Origin: Malassezia japonica
Lineage: Eukaryota; Basidiomycota; Malasseziomycetes; Malasseziales; Malasseziaceae
NCBI RefSeq assembly: GCF_029542785.1
Contig: NC_083375.1
Location: forward strand, 372,001 to 436,000
DNA: 64,000 nt
Direction: 5' to 3'
The notes beneath the pieces are model-generated. The model saw nothing but the letters and a program-made list of their open reading frames with translations, was not told the DNA's origin and made no database searches. The translations under genes were made by a program, and so were the position numbers. Shown one piece after another: positions 1 through 8,338 of this stretch; position 1 is the first letter of the stretch; each line of letters begins with the position of its first letter.

Positions 1-2
1 GC

Positions 3-164
3 CACTGGTTCGCCAGCGACAGTGCGCCGCCTGATGCGCGCTTCTTTCGCCCGTTGCTACGCGTCCTGCGGCGTACGGCACTCCCGCACGACCCCGCGCT
101 CGTGCGCGTGCTGGCCGACATGGCAGTGCTTGGCTTGGAGCCAGGCCCATACCCTAGTACGTAG
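3..164 (+). CDS. 3' end of an unidentified protein (partial)
   Basis: An open frame enters from the left edge and stops at TAG 162-164, giving the last 53 codons of a protein. The visible tail is Arg/Leu-rich with a helical stretch (LVRVLADMAVLGLEPGP) loosely like the end of a pentatricopeptide-type helical repeat, but that resemblance is too weak to name a family. It converges on the SH3-domain gene, whose stop codon lies 17 bp downstream on the other strand, which fits the tight convergent packing seen throughout the window. The start and any introns lie outside the window. Confidence 0.45.
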   Translation, partial: HWFASDSAPPDARFFRPLLRVLRRTALPHDPALVRVLADMAVLGLEPGPYPST

Positions 165-181
165 GAGGATGCGCTACAACT

Positions 182-625
182 CTACAGTTTTTGCAAGTAG
201 GCCCCGGGAACCAGACCCCGTTTTGTGGGCTCGTCCAGGCGCTGGGCAAGGACCCAGCCCCCGTCAATGTCACGGAGGACGTGCAGCTGCGTGCCGCTCG
301 CGACGCTCAGCTCGTTGCTGGACTCGGCACGAAAGTCGTACATCGCAATAAATAGAGGCGGCGCGTCAGACGCTGCTTTCAAGGAGGGGAGAACGGACCC
401 GCGTCCGTCGCGGCGCTCGTCACCGTCGTCAAACGCAAAGTCGCGGATGTGCATTACGCCGCGCTGCGCCAGTTCGAGCGTGAGTGACTCGGTATTGCCC
501 GGCGCGCGGGGAGACAGTGCGGCAGTGATGGATGTAGGCCCTTGTAATGTGCTTGCAGAGTTTTCAGGGCTCTCCACAAGCTGGGTGCCGAGCGAGCCAG
601 ATCCCGCGTCTGTCAACACGGACAT
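182..625 (-). CDS. Small SH3-domain adaptor protein (Skb5/Nbp2-like)
   Basis: This 147-residue protein has a Ser/Thr-rich first 85 residues and one C-terminal SH3 domain (about 90-147). The domain shows the ALYDF-type motif (AMYDF, 94-98), the acidic RT loop (AESSNELSV), the conserved Trp124 (DGGWVLAQ) and the closing GLVPGAYL. Length and layout match Schizosaccharomyces Skb5 and yeast Nbp2, adaptors that bind PAK kinases and MAPK-pathway phosphatases through SH3 contacts; that role is inferred from family. I chose ATG 625. The frame stays open upstream but has no other nearby ATG, and I found no clear upstream exon. An unrecognised first exon remains possible. Confidence 0.72.
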   Translation of the reverse strand: MSVLTDAGSGSLGTQLVESPENSASTLQGPTSITAALSPRAPGNTESLTLELAQRGVMHIRDFAFDDGDERRDGRGSVLPSLKAASDAPPLFIAMYDFRAESSNELSVASGTQLHVLRDIDGGWVLAQRLDEPTKRGLVPGAYLQKL

Positions 626-1008
626 GCTGCGCACCCAGCCACGGTTGTAGAACAAATGAAGAGTTTCCACCTCCACATGGGTTACCCCAGGCGGCGCTGG
701 CGGTGCGTGAGGAGGGTGTGATCGATAGAGGAGATAGACAGGCAGAAAGGCTAGGCAACTATGAAAGACGACCGGACAGCATGTCGTCCGCCGCCAGGCG
801 CCGCGCCGCGCGCGGAACCACGACGACTATCACGTGGTGCGGACGTGCGAGCCTCCACGTCATGGCCATCGTGTGGACCTTTCAGGGGGCGCTTGCGGCC
901 GCCGAAGGTGGCGAGCCACATGCGCCTGTAGCATGCACACTCGCGCATGCGAGTGCAGAGATCCGCCGTACAGCGGCGGCAGCAGCCAAGCACGTCCGCG
1001 TCACTCCG
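626..1008. other. Divergent intergenic region between SH3 and ZZ genes
   Basis: This 383-bp spacer separates two divergent start codons. The ZZ gene's frame is open across it and contains an in-frame ATG at 781, so part may be coding or 5' UTR. The translation here is basic and low in complexity and resembles non-coding GC-rich DNA. I see no RNA gene or repeat. Confidence 0.4.
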
Positions 1009-2991
1009 ATGGACCTGCGTGTGCTGCTCTACGATAAGAGCTCGATGCGTGCGATCCACATTCCCGCCGAGCACGACGGCGACGCGGTGGGCCAGGTCTG
1101 GCACACGCGCGACCCAGCGTACATTGCAGCGTCGATCCCGTCGTGGTCAGAGCGGGGACGCGGCGTGCCCGTGTCGCTCGTGCAGTCGGACGATGCACAG
1201 CGCGTCGTCTGGTGCCGCAACCACAGCCTGTCCGTGCGCGATGCCGACGCGGTACGCACGCTGCTCATGCAGCTCCCGACCCTTTTGGCGGATGCGCCGC
1301 CGCGGGGCAAGTCGGGGACCGCACACGTCTATTACAAGCGCCCTGCCGGCCAGGCACACCGAGATACCAACGTGAATGCGGTGCGTGCGATCGTCGGCGC
1401 GCTGCGGAATGAGCAGGCCCTCGAAATCGCATGCTTCTCATGGGATCACTCGCATCCAGGCGGATCGTTTGCAAAGTGGCCGACGCCAGGAGAAGCGGCG
1501 CCCCTGCTCGACGATAGGGTGTGGTCGGCGTGCCTCGCCGTGTGCGATCCGGCATGGGCCGCCGCACAGTCGCGCGAGAGCGAAATGGTGCAGGATACAC
1601 TGGCAGCAACTGCTGCAGCGGCCGTCGTTGCGGCCGCCAAGTCGGTGGCGGCGGCGAACCACGAGGCAGAGCACGACACCGAAAAAGACCAGGAAAAGGC
1701 CGAGGCTACACCAAAGGAGAGCAAGGCCGCCGACATCACGTCCAAGGCTCAGGTGGACAAGCCTGCCGCGTCCACGCCTGCGCACGAGACGGAAAAGACT
1801 GCTACGACCCCTGCCAAGAGGGAAACGGCCCAAGAAGCGACGCCAGACCCAGCAGAGGATGACGATGCACCCACCAAGACTACATTGGACGCTGCCGATA
1901 CCGACGCATCCTCGAAAGCCGTGCATGATCCTGCCGAGGTCGACGACGGCTCTATGCCCGACCCCTCGGAAATCGACAAGATTCAGAGCGCATCGCTCAA
2001 TACAGACGAGCTACTTGACGAGCTCCAGCGTGGCTTTTCGCGCCTGGTCAGCGATGCAGCTGATCGCCCGGCATGGTGCAACATCTGCCAAAAGACGCTG
2101 TACAAGGACCGCTACAAGTGCATCTCATGCCCGAACTGGGACGCATGTCAAGCGTGTGTCGCCCAGGCTGCGACCGTGCACCCCGGCCACAAGCTGCTGC
2201 TTCTTGCCGATGCCGACTCTGTCCCTAAGGACGCATACCCCACCCAGTGGGTCGCGCACGTCGGCGTCGACTGTGACGTGTGCCAGAAAGAGATTGTCGG
2301 GCCACGGTACAAGTGCACGCTGTGCGAAGACTACGACCTGTGCACGTCGTGCGAAGCCAGTCCTCTGCAAGCCCACCACCACCAAGACGGAAAAGAGCAT
2401 ACGTTTGTCAAGCTCGATACGCCCGAAGACGCCGACGCGTGGGAGCGTCACGCGGCCAAGCACGGCGCCGACGTGCAGCCGATCCTCGATGCCTTGTCGC
2501 ATGCACAAGCGCTCGTGCCCCACGCCGAGGCGCGCGAGAGGCCCACTTCAGGCGGTGACGCTGCGCACGCGACGCTCGGCGTGCTCGGTGGCCTGCTTGG
2601 CATCGGCCAGGCCGTGCTCGACAACCCTGTGCTTCAAGACCTGGTGCCCGGCCTGCGCATAGCGTCGCTCTTTGCGTCTGCGTTGCAAGCCAGCGAAAAT
2701 GGCACGCCATTTGTGGACATGCAAAAACTGGCGGATGCCATCTTTCACGTCCTGCACCACGCGCAGCCCGGCCCGAGTCAGGACGAGCACGAGACCGCGC
2801 CATGCCCCGACCCCGTGGAGCCGGCAGAGAGCGAAGGCGCGGCGCCGTACTATGTCCCGACCGTGCGCACCCCTCATATCGAGCAAGCTGACCTGAGTGA
2901 CGATGACTGGGAGCATGCCTCGCGCGATTTGCACGATAGCCAAGCGCTGCAGGACGCCATGGAAGAGGCGCTCCGCAGCGCACGTCCGTAG
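1009..2991 (+). CDS. Protein with two ZZ-type zinc fingers
   Basis: Intronless frame of 660 residues from ATG 1009 (ATG 781 would add 76 residues). Two consecutive ZZ fingers are plain: about residues 354-405, beginning AWCNICQKTLYKDRYKC, and 418-470, beginning DCDVCQKEIVGPRYKC, each with the paired CxxC knuckles and distal His residues typical of NBR1/dystrophin-type ZZ domains. Between the N-terminal globular part and the fingers lies a 150-residue Ala/Lys/Glu/Thr-rich disordered stretch. The C-terminus holds a hydrophobic patch (GVLGGLLGIGQAVLDNPV) and an acidic DDDWEHAS motif that could act as an Atg8-interacting-type sequence; this is inference. ZZ fingers bind N-terminal or histone peptides and ubiquitin-pathway partners. 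The next gene, ALG10, starts only 22 bp downstream on the same strand. Confidence 0.75.
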   Translation: MDLRVLLYDKSSMRAIHIPAEHDGDAVGQVWHTRDPAYIAASIPSWSERGRGVPVSLVQSDDAQRVVWCRNHSLSVRDADAVRTLLMQLPTLLADAPPRGKSGTAHVYYKRPAGQAHRDTNVNAVRAIVGALRNEQALEIACFSWDHSHPGGSFAKWPTPGEAAPLLDDRVWSACLAVCDPAWAAAQSRESEMVQDTLAATAAAAVVAAAKSVAAANHEAEHDTEKDQEKAEATPKESKAADITSKAQVDKPAASTPAHETEKTATTPAKRETAQEATPDPAEDDDAPTKTTLDAADTDASSKAVHDPAEVDDGSMPDPSEIDKIQSASLNTDELLDELQRGFSRLVSDAADRPAWCNICQKTLYKDRYKCISCPNWDACQACVAQAATVHPGHKLLLLADADSVPKDAYPTQWVAHVGVDCDVCQKEIVGPRYKCTLCEDYDLCTSCEASPLQAHHHQDGKEHTFVKLDTPEDADAWERHAAKHGADVQPILDALSHAQALVPHAEARERPTSGGDAAHATLGVLGGLLGIGQAVLDNPVLQDLVPGLRIASLFASALQASENGTPFVDMQKLADAIFHVLHHAQPGPSQDEHETAPCPDPVEPAESEGAAPYYVPTVRTPHIEQADLSDDDWEHASRDLHDSQALQDAMEEALRSARP

Positions 2992-3013
2992 CCCGATCGC
3001 CCGATTCACCACC

Positions 3014-4434
3014 ATGTTGCCGATTGCGAACCTGCTGGTCAGTGTCGGGGGCAGCTTTTTGTTCGTGCGGGGCTCGTTCCTGGCGCGCGACCTGGTCAAT
3101 CGCTATGTGTCTCAGCCCTACATGGTAGGTCCTTTCGCTAATGCAGGACGAAATCTTCCATGTTCCCCAGGCCGAGCGAATCTGCCGCGGGGTGATGGAG
3201 TGGGATCCCAAGATTACCACGCCGGCGGGCCTGTACTATGTGCCGGTGCTCTACCAGCGCATTGCGCCGCTCATTGGGCTTCCTTCGAGTTGTGAGGACA
3301 TTACGACGCTCGAGTGGCTGCGCTCGGTCTCGTTCGTGTGCATGATTCTCTTTTGCGGCGTGATCATGGCCAGCATCACCAGGAACCAGACCAGCATGTC
3401 GGTGTATGCGCCGCTGTACCGCTCGCTGGTGACGCTTGCAGTGGTTTCGCTGCCTCCGATGTATTTCTTTGGCTTTCTGTACTACACAGACATGCTGAGC
3501 ACCTTTCTCGTCTTTCTCGCACTGACCTTCTCTCAGATGGAGGAGCACTTTACCGCATCGCTGCTCGGCATGCTGGCCATGACGGTGCGCCAGAACAACG
3601 TGGTGTGGGTCGCATTTATGATCGGGCAGGCGATGCTCGCGGAGCTGCGCCGGCACGCGCCGGGCCTGGCATGGTCGCGTACGCCGCCGCTTGGTCTCCT
3701 GCTCAAAAAGAGTGTGTGGGAAGACCTCGGGGGAATCGAGCTGCCGTACATTCCCGCCATCTTTGGCTTTGTCGGTTTCGTGCTCTGGAATCAGGGCAGC
3801 CTCGCGCTGGGCGACAAGAGCAACCACCAGGTCACCTTTCACCTCCCCCAGCTCGGCTACTTTTTCGCGTTTGCGCTCTTTTTTGGGTGGCCCGCGCTGG
3901 TGCCGCACATGCGCCTGCGCATCCGCCGCAAGCAGGTGCTCATCTTTGCCGCGCTGACCGCGCTGGGCCTAGTCGCAGTGCACTTTTTCACGGTGGTGCA
4001 CCCCTTTTTGCTGGCAGACAATCGTCACTACACCTTTTACGTGTGGCGCCGCATTGTCGACGTGCGCCCGTGGGCGCGCTACGCGCTCGTCCCGGTCTAT
4101 GTCGCAAGCGCCATGCTCTGGATCTCGGCACTTGGTACGTACCTGCGCTTACCCAGCCAAAACGCGGTGCGCGTTCTGGATTGCGGGCTTTGTCGGGGCG
4201 ACGGCGCTTGCCGTGGTTCCCACGCCGCTGATTGAGCCGCGGTACTTTGTGGTACCGTACATCATCATGCGCCTCGAAGTGGCGCGCGCAACGACTGTCC
4301 GGCCGAGGGTGCTGGCGCTAATCGCCGTCGAGGTGCTATGGAATGCGGCGTTGAATGCGGAAACGATCTATGTCTTCTGTAAGCGGCCATTCTCTTGGGC
4401 CCATGAATTAGGCATCCAGCGGTTTATGTGGTAA
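3014..4434 (+). CDS. ALG10: Dolichyl-P-Glc alpha-1,2-glucosyltransferase (Alg10/Die2)
   Basis: Exons 3014-3124, 3147-4134 and 4157-4434 give 458 residues; both introns are 22 nt. Alg10 adds the terminal alpha-1,2 glucose to the dolichol-linked oligosaccharide in the ER lumen, completing the glycan recognised by oligosaccharyltransferase. The family signature near the N-terminus, YMDEIFHVPQA followed by WDPKITTPAGLY, is recovered only when the first 22-nt intron is removed. Removing the second joins the last multi-pass segment to EPRYFVVPYI, the conserved C-terminal motif. The protein is a polytopic membrane protein throughout. Its stop codon TAA directly touches the stop of the convergent hydrolase gene (TAATTA, 4432-4437). 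Confidence 0.95.
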
Positions 4435-5467
4435 TTAGACACGTCCAGCACGCTTCCCACGCTCCTCCTCGTGGGCCTTGCGAACGAGCTCGACCGAGGC
4501 ATCGTAGGCCGTCTCGCGCCATTTGATCGACTCCTCGCAGTTGGCGAGCTCGTCAAAAGCGTGCGATTCGCCCGGGACCTGCACAAACTCGACGTTTGCC
4601 TTTTGCTTCTCCGAGCCCTTAGCCATGACCATCTTGTAAAAGTCGTTCGAGTCCTCAAACATCACGTCGCAGCGACCGGCGCAGAGGAGGATGTAGTCGG
4701 GGTAGCGCTCGATCGGAAGGTAGAGCACACTGACTCTGGGGTCCGAGGGGGAGAGGTGCAGCGGAATGTACGATTGGAAGAACGTCGCAAAGACCCACGG
4801 AATCAGGTGCACACCGCTGCGGCTCGATTCCTTCGGCTCGGGGTGGGAGCGGATGCCCCTCGAAGCACCCGGGGAGGTGGCGTCGATCGGAGCGTAGAAC
4901 GAGATCACCGCCTTGACCACCTCGCGGCCGAGGTTGTTCGCCGTCGAGAGACACAGGTTGCCGCCCGCGCTGAAGCCGCTCATCGTGATCATGTCGAGGT
5001 CAAAGCGCTTCGGCTGCGTTTGGACCCAGGTAACGCAATCCTCGATGTCGCGCGGCTGGAATGGTAAGGGGTACTCGGGCGCCTTGCGGTAATCCGTATC
5101 GATCACAACGCACTTGAGCTTCGACGCAATCTTGTAGCAGAACCAACGCGAGTTACCAAAGAACGCATAGACGGCTGCGTTAGTGCGACAACATACTAAA
5201 TCCAGAGCCGTGTACATTCACGTGCACAGGCGAAGGGCCGGGAGGCAGATCCTTTGGCGTGTAGACGTATGCAGTGATGGTACGTCCTGGATCGCGCGAA
5301 GGGAACTGGATCCGCTCCACCGTGACGTCATCGCCCACCTGAGGACGGAGGTGGTCCGAGTTCCTCACATCCAGGATGGCCATCACACGAAGGAAGTACA
5401 CCTTCAGCAATAGCCAAAAGTAGTGAAAACTATAGGCATGGTGCTCCTGCTGTGCCGGAGGGGACAT
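4435..5467 (-). CDS. Alpha/beta-hydrolase (HSL-type esterase/lipase), copy 1
   Basis: Exons 5467-5197 and 5174-4435 encode 336 residues; a 22-nt intron interrupts the sequence just after the oxyanion-hole region HVNVHGSGF. The catalytic nucleophile lies in GFSAGG (around residue 156), the acid in the CAGRCDVMFED region and the histidine in ESHAFDEL, the layout of hormone-sensitive-lipase/Abhydrolase_3 enzymes. An N-terminal hydrophobic stretch (FHYFWLLLKVYFL) suggests a membrane anchor, as in fungal steryl-acetyl hydrolases, and not secretion. Substrate is unknown. ATG 5467 was chosen because the paralog downstream begins at the equivalent place. It is one of three tandem family members, the outermost of which is decayed. 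Confidence 0.88.
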
Positions 5468-5555
5468 TGTGGTTAAAGATGCGGAGTTCGCGGCCTTGGC
5501 GCAACCAGGGGGCGTGGGTCGAGCGAAGGGTAATTTACGACTCGTGCTTACAAAT

Positions 5556-6512
5556 CTACAGGGAGTTGTCACTCCACGCCGCCTGAATCATGGCGATCGC
5601 CGCGTCGTAGAGCTTGTCGCGCCAGGCGATCGTCTCGGGCGTCTTGGGCATGTTGTTGAACTCGTGCGACTCGTTGGGGATGGTCAGGAACTCTGTGCCG
5701 CGCTTCTGAGCGACAGAACCCTCGCGCTGGATCTTTTCGTATAGCATGCGGCTGTCGTGATACAGCGTGTCGGCGTCGCCACAGGCCAGCAGGATGTGGT
5801 TCGGGAGCTTGGACACGTCGCCGTAGTACGGGGAGAAGCGCGGCTGCTTGAACTCGTCCTCGCTGTTCGCATAGGCACGAATAAACACCTTGAACATCCA
5901 GGGGACTAGGTACACACCGCTGTTGTACTTCTTGTTCGGAGACACCTTCTTCGCGGCGATCTGGTCCATCGGAACAATCTCGGTCACTGGGTACAGCGAA
6001 AAGACACCCTTGATCTTGGGGCCGAACTTGGCGGCGGTGACAAGCGCCATGCAGCCGCCCGCGCTCGAGCCACCCAGGGTCAGGCGGTTGACGTCGTACT
6101 TTTGGGGGTAGGACAGGACATGTGCCACGGCGTCTTCACAGTCATTCTGTGCCGTGGGGTACTTCTCCTCGGGGCCCTTGCGGTAGTCACAGTCGAGCAC
6201 GATGGCGTTCAGGCGCTTGGCAAACGTCGCGTGCATGAAGCTGTCGAGACCGAGGCGCTTGAGCAACCAGCCGGACGCGTGCCAGCTCAAATGAACGGGG
6301 AGGGGTGCACTCGCGTTTGCGGGCGAGTACTTGATCGCATCAATGTAGCGGCCCTCGTCGCGCGAGCGGATCTTGATGCGCTCGACACGCACGCCGGGCA
6401 CCAGGGGACGGCTGGCCTTGGTCAGCCGGATGTTGATGTAGTCATGCAGACGCATGATGTACGTAAGGAGGTACACCACGATGCAGGTGAATCCACTGCA
6501 GAGAGACGACAT
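5556..6512 (-). CDS. Alpha/beta-hydrolase (HSL-type esterase/lipase), copy 2
   Basis: Intronless paralog of the neighbouring hydrolase, 318 residues, in tandem on the same strand and 88 bp upstream of it. The triad elements are intact: GGSSAGG (about residue 148), Asp in LACGDADTLYHDS and His in NESHEFNNMP. The N-terminal membrane stretch (FTCIVVYLLTYIMRLHDY) matches that of copy 1 in position. The oxyanion motif is altered to WHASGW in place of HGSG/HGGG, so activity or specificity may differ. Unlike copy 1 it lacks the intron after the oxyanion-hole motif. ATG 6512 was chosen although the frame is open upstream into the decayed copy 3. Lipid-ester hydrolysis is likely; the substrate is unknown. 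Confidence 0.88.
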   Translation of the reverse strand: MSSLCSGFTCIVVYLLTYIMRLHDYINIRLTKASRPLVPGVRVERIKIRSRDEGRYIDAIKYSPANASAPLPVHLSWHASGWLLKRLGLDSFMHATFAKRLNAIVLDCDYRKGPEEKYPTAQNDCEDAVAHVLSYPQKYDVNRLTLGGSSAGGCMALVTAAKFGPKIKGVFSLYPVTEIVPMDQIAAKKVSPNKKYNSGVYLVPWMFKVFIRAYANSEDEFKQPRFSPYYGDVSKLPNHILLACGDADTLYHDSRMLYEKIQREGSVAQKRGTEFLTIPNESHEFNNMPKTPETIAWRDKLYDAAIAMIQAAWSDNSL

Positions 6513-6569
6513 GATGGGCAACCAGATGGAACGGAACCAAGTGGGCCGAGCGGGGTCATTATTCGGTCT

Positions 6570-7052
6570 GTTTACTAAACACGCAGGGCCCCTCCACGCC
6601 GCTTCGACGTGCGCAATGGCAGCGTCGCAGAGCTTGTCGCACCAGGCGATCGTCGAAGGCGTCCTGGGCATGTTGTTGGATTCGTGGGATTGTTCGGAAA
6701 TGTACATAAAGTCTGGGCCGTGTTTCTGCACCGCAGAGCCCTGGTGCTGGATTTTGCCGTAAACGGGCGACTCTCGTTGTACAGGGTGTCGCCGTCGCCG
6801 CATGCCAGCAGGATCTGGTTGGGGAGGCGCGCGACATCGCCATGATACGGGGAGAACCATGCGTCCTCGAGGTCCTCGTCGCCCCGGGAGTATGTTCGAA
6901 TAAAGAGCCTGATGACCCGCAGTCGATCACGACTGCATTCAGGCGCCAGGCACGAGAGGCCGGCTGGACTATGTCATTCAGATCATTACATAGTCACAGA
7001 TGCGTATGATGTACGCAAGTGCGTAGACTGCGAGAGTATTGCTCATGGACAT
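6570..7052 (-). pseudogene. Decayed third alpha/beta-hydrolase copy
   Basis: Remnant of the same family. Starting at 7052 it preserves a start codon and a recognisable membrane segment (YALAYIIRICDYV), then two in-frame stops, then SSRPLVPG, then RLNAVVIDC. The following block containing the GxSxG nucleophile is deleted, and the sequence resumes at the equivalent of FIRTYSRGDEDL and PYHGDVARLPNQILLACGD, then shifts frame before SHESNNMPRTPSTIAW near the end. Stop codons, an internal deletion of roughly 110-120 codons and at least one frameshift make it non-functional. It lies directly upstream of copy 2, so the three copies arose by tandem duplication. Confidence 0.85.
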
Positions 7053-7314
7053 GGCAAGGACCACGTCTGGGGTAACGCTCCTCGGTGCTTAGTCATATGA
7101 GGACTATGGGAGTTGGGCGTAGTAGCGAAGGTGTGTGAAAGAAGTCAAGCGCCGGCGTAGTGTCGTGTGGATTGATGCTAACTATCCTGGAATTCAGCCA
7201 TGCGATCTTCGGTCCTGGGCCCGTGCACGGCCGGAGGTCGGCTTTATTGGTAGCTCCTGGATTAATGCGCCTATTTTTGCAATTAGGCCGAATTTCGCTT
7301 GCGCACGTCCCGCC

Positions 7315-7957
7315 ATGTCATCACGCGTTTCGCTGCGGGTGTACGATGGCGAGGGCATGTTGCCCGACATTGTGCGGCTGATTGAAACGCAGCTCAGGTG
7401 CGTTGCGACGCTCACCCAGCGAACCCTACAACATCTATACCTACCGCTACTTTCTGCACCAATGGTACGTTGCACGACTGACCCAGGCCCCAGCTTTGTT
7501 TTCTTGTGCGTATTTTTTCTCACACAGGCCTACATGGACGACGCGGAAAAGGGAACGGTGCCAGTCGGCGTCATTGTCAACAAGCTCGACCGGCATCTGC
7601 GCGGCGCACGGATGTACCGCGGCTACATTGCGATGCTGAGTGTCGATCCCGAATGGCGGGGCCACGGAATCGGTACGCTGCCCTCCTTCTTACCCAGGCG
7701 CGCAGCTCGTCCAGACCGCCGTAGACGCCATGGTCCAGCGAGGCGCCCAGGAAATTGTGCTCGAGACGGAAGTGGACAATGCAGCGGCGCTGCGGCTCTA
7801 CGAGCGCCTCGGCTTTTTGCGCGAAAAGCGCCTCTTTCGCTTCTACCTCAACGGAAAAGACTCGTTCCGGCTCGTCCTACCGGTTCCTGCGCAGCGGCCA
7901 CAGCCAGCAGTCATGCCGCCCCCGCGGCGCTTAATTCCATCCGATACCATTCTCTAG
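7315..7957 (+). CDS. NAA30: NatC N-alpha-acetyltransferase catalytic subunit (Naa30/Mak3)
   Basis: Five exons: 7315-7397, 7420-7464, 7487-7505, 7528-7672 and 7698-7957 give 183 residues; introns are 22, 22, 22 and 25 nt. Naa30 acetylates nascent proteins starting Met-Leu/Ile/Phe. Conserved pieces fall on successive exons: [13 protein letters not shown], then PQLCFL on a 19-nt microexon, then [21 protein letters not shown] and the acetyl-CoA loop RGHGIGAQLV, which spans the last intron, and finally [17 protein letters not shown] and [16 protein letters not shown]. Removing every intron is required to keep the GNAT fold in one frame. Converges on VMA21 with 9 bp between the stop codons. Confidence 0.95.
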
Positions 7958-7966
7958 CGTACATCT

Positions 7967-8289
7967 CTACTGGCTCTTCTTCTCGGCCACACGAGCCTTG
8001 GTTCCGTCGTCTTCCAAGCAGGCTACCGCAATGTAGCCCGCCAAAACCAGGTTCGCAACCAGCGCCGCAAGACCACCTGCATACACCGAGTCGCCTGCGT
8101 CAGCCGATGCACCTACCACCCAGCCAGCGGTCCTTTGCGACGTAGTACGCGGTGATCGGCGCGACGAACAGTGCAATGCTAAACAGCGCAAGCTTATAGT
8201 AGACGCCACTGCATTAGCCACGCAACCTACCGCGCAGGATCGGGGCCGCGCGGCGCGACACGCGACGGCGTCACCTCAATCGACGCCAT
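7967..8289 (-). CDS. VMA21: V-ATPase assembly factor Vma21
   Basis: Exons 8289-8231, 8208-8117 and 8094-7967 encode 92 residues with two 22-nt introns. Two membrane spans are evident (KLALFSIALFVAPITAYYVA and YAGGLAALVANLVLAGYIAV), ending ACLEDDG, the typical Vma21 pattern; the protein chaperones assembly of the V0 sector in the ER. The C-terminal EKKSQ is lysine-rich as in ER-retrieved homologues. The start codon is 49 bp from the start of the divergent CWF19-like gene, so both share one tiny promoter. Confidence 0.92.
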
Positions 8290-8338
8290 GGTGGACGGGC
8301 TAAAGATGTGGAGGTCGCCCGATGCGGTTTCTCTGACC

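Noticed and set aside
626..676. Extension of the SH3 gene upstream to a GTG at 676
   Set aside because: No ATG in frame; eukaryotic initiation at GTG is unlikely and ATG 625 gives a family-sized protein.
781..1008. Upstream in-frame ATG of the ZZ-finger gene
   Set aside because: The added 76 residues look like translated non-coding DNA, so 1009 is preferred; left open in the entry.
6570..7052. Sequencing error as the explanation for the broken third hydrolase
   Set aside because: Several independent lesions (two stops, a large deletion, a frameshift) are more than a base-calling error would give.
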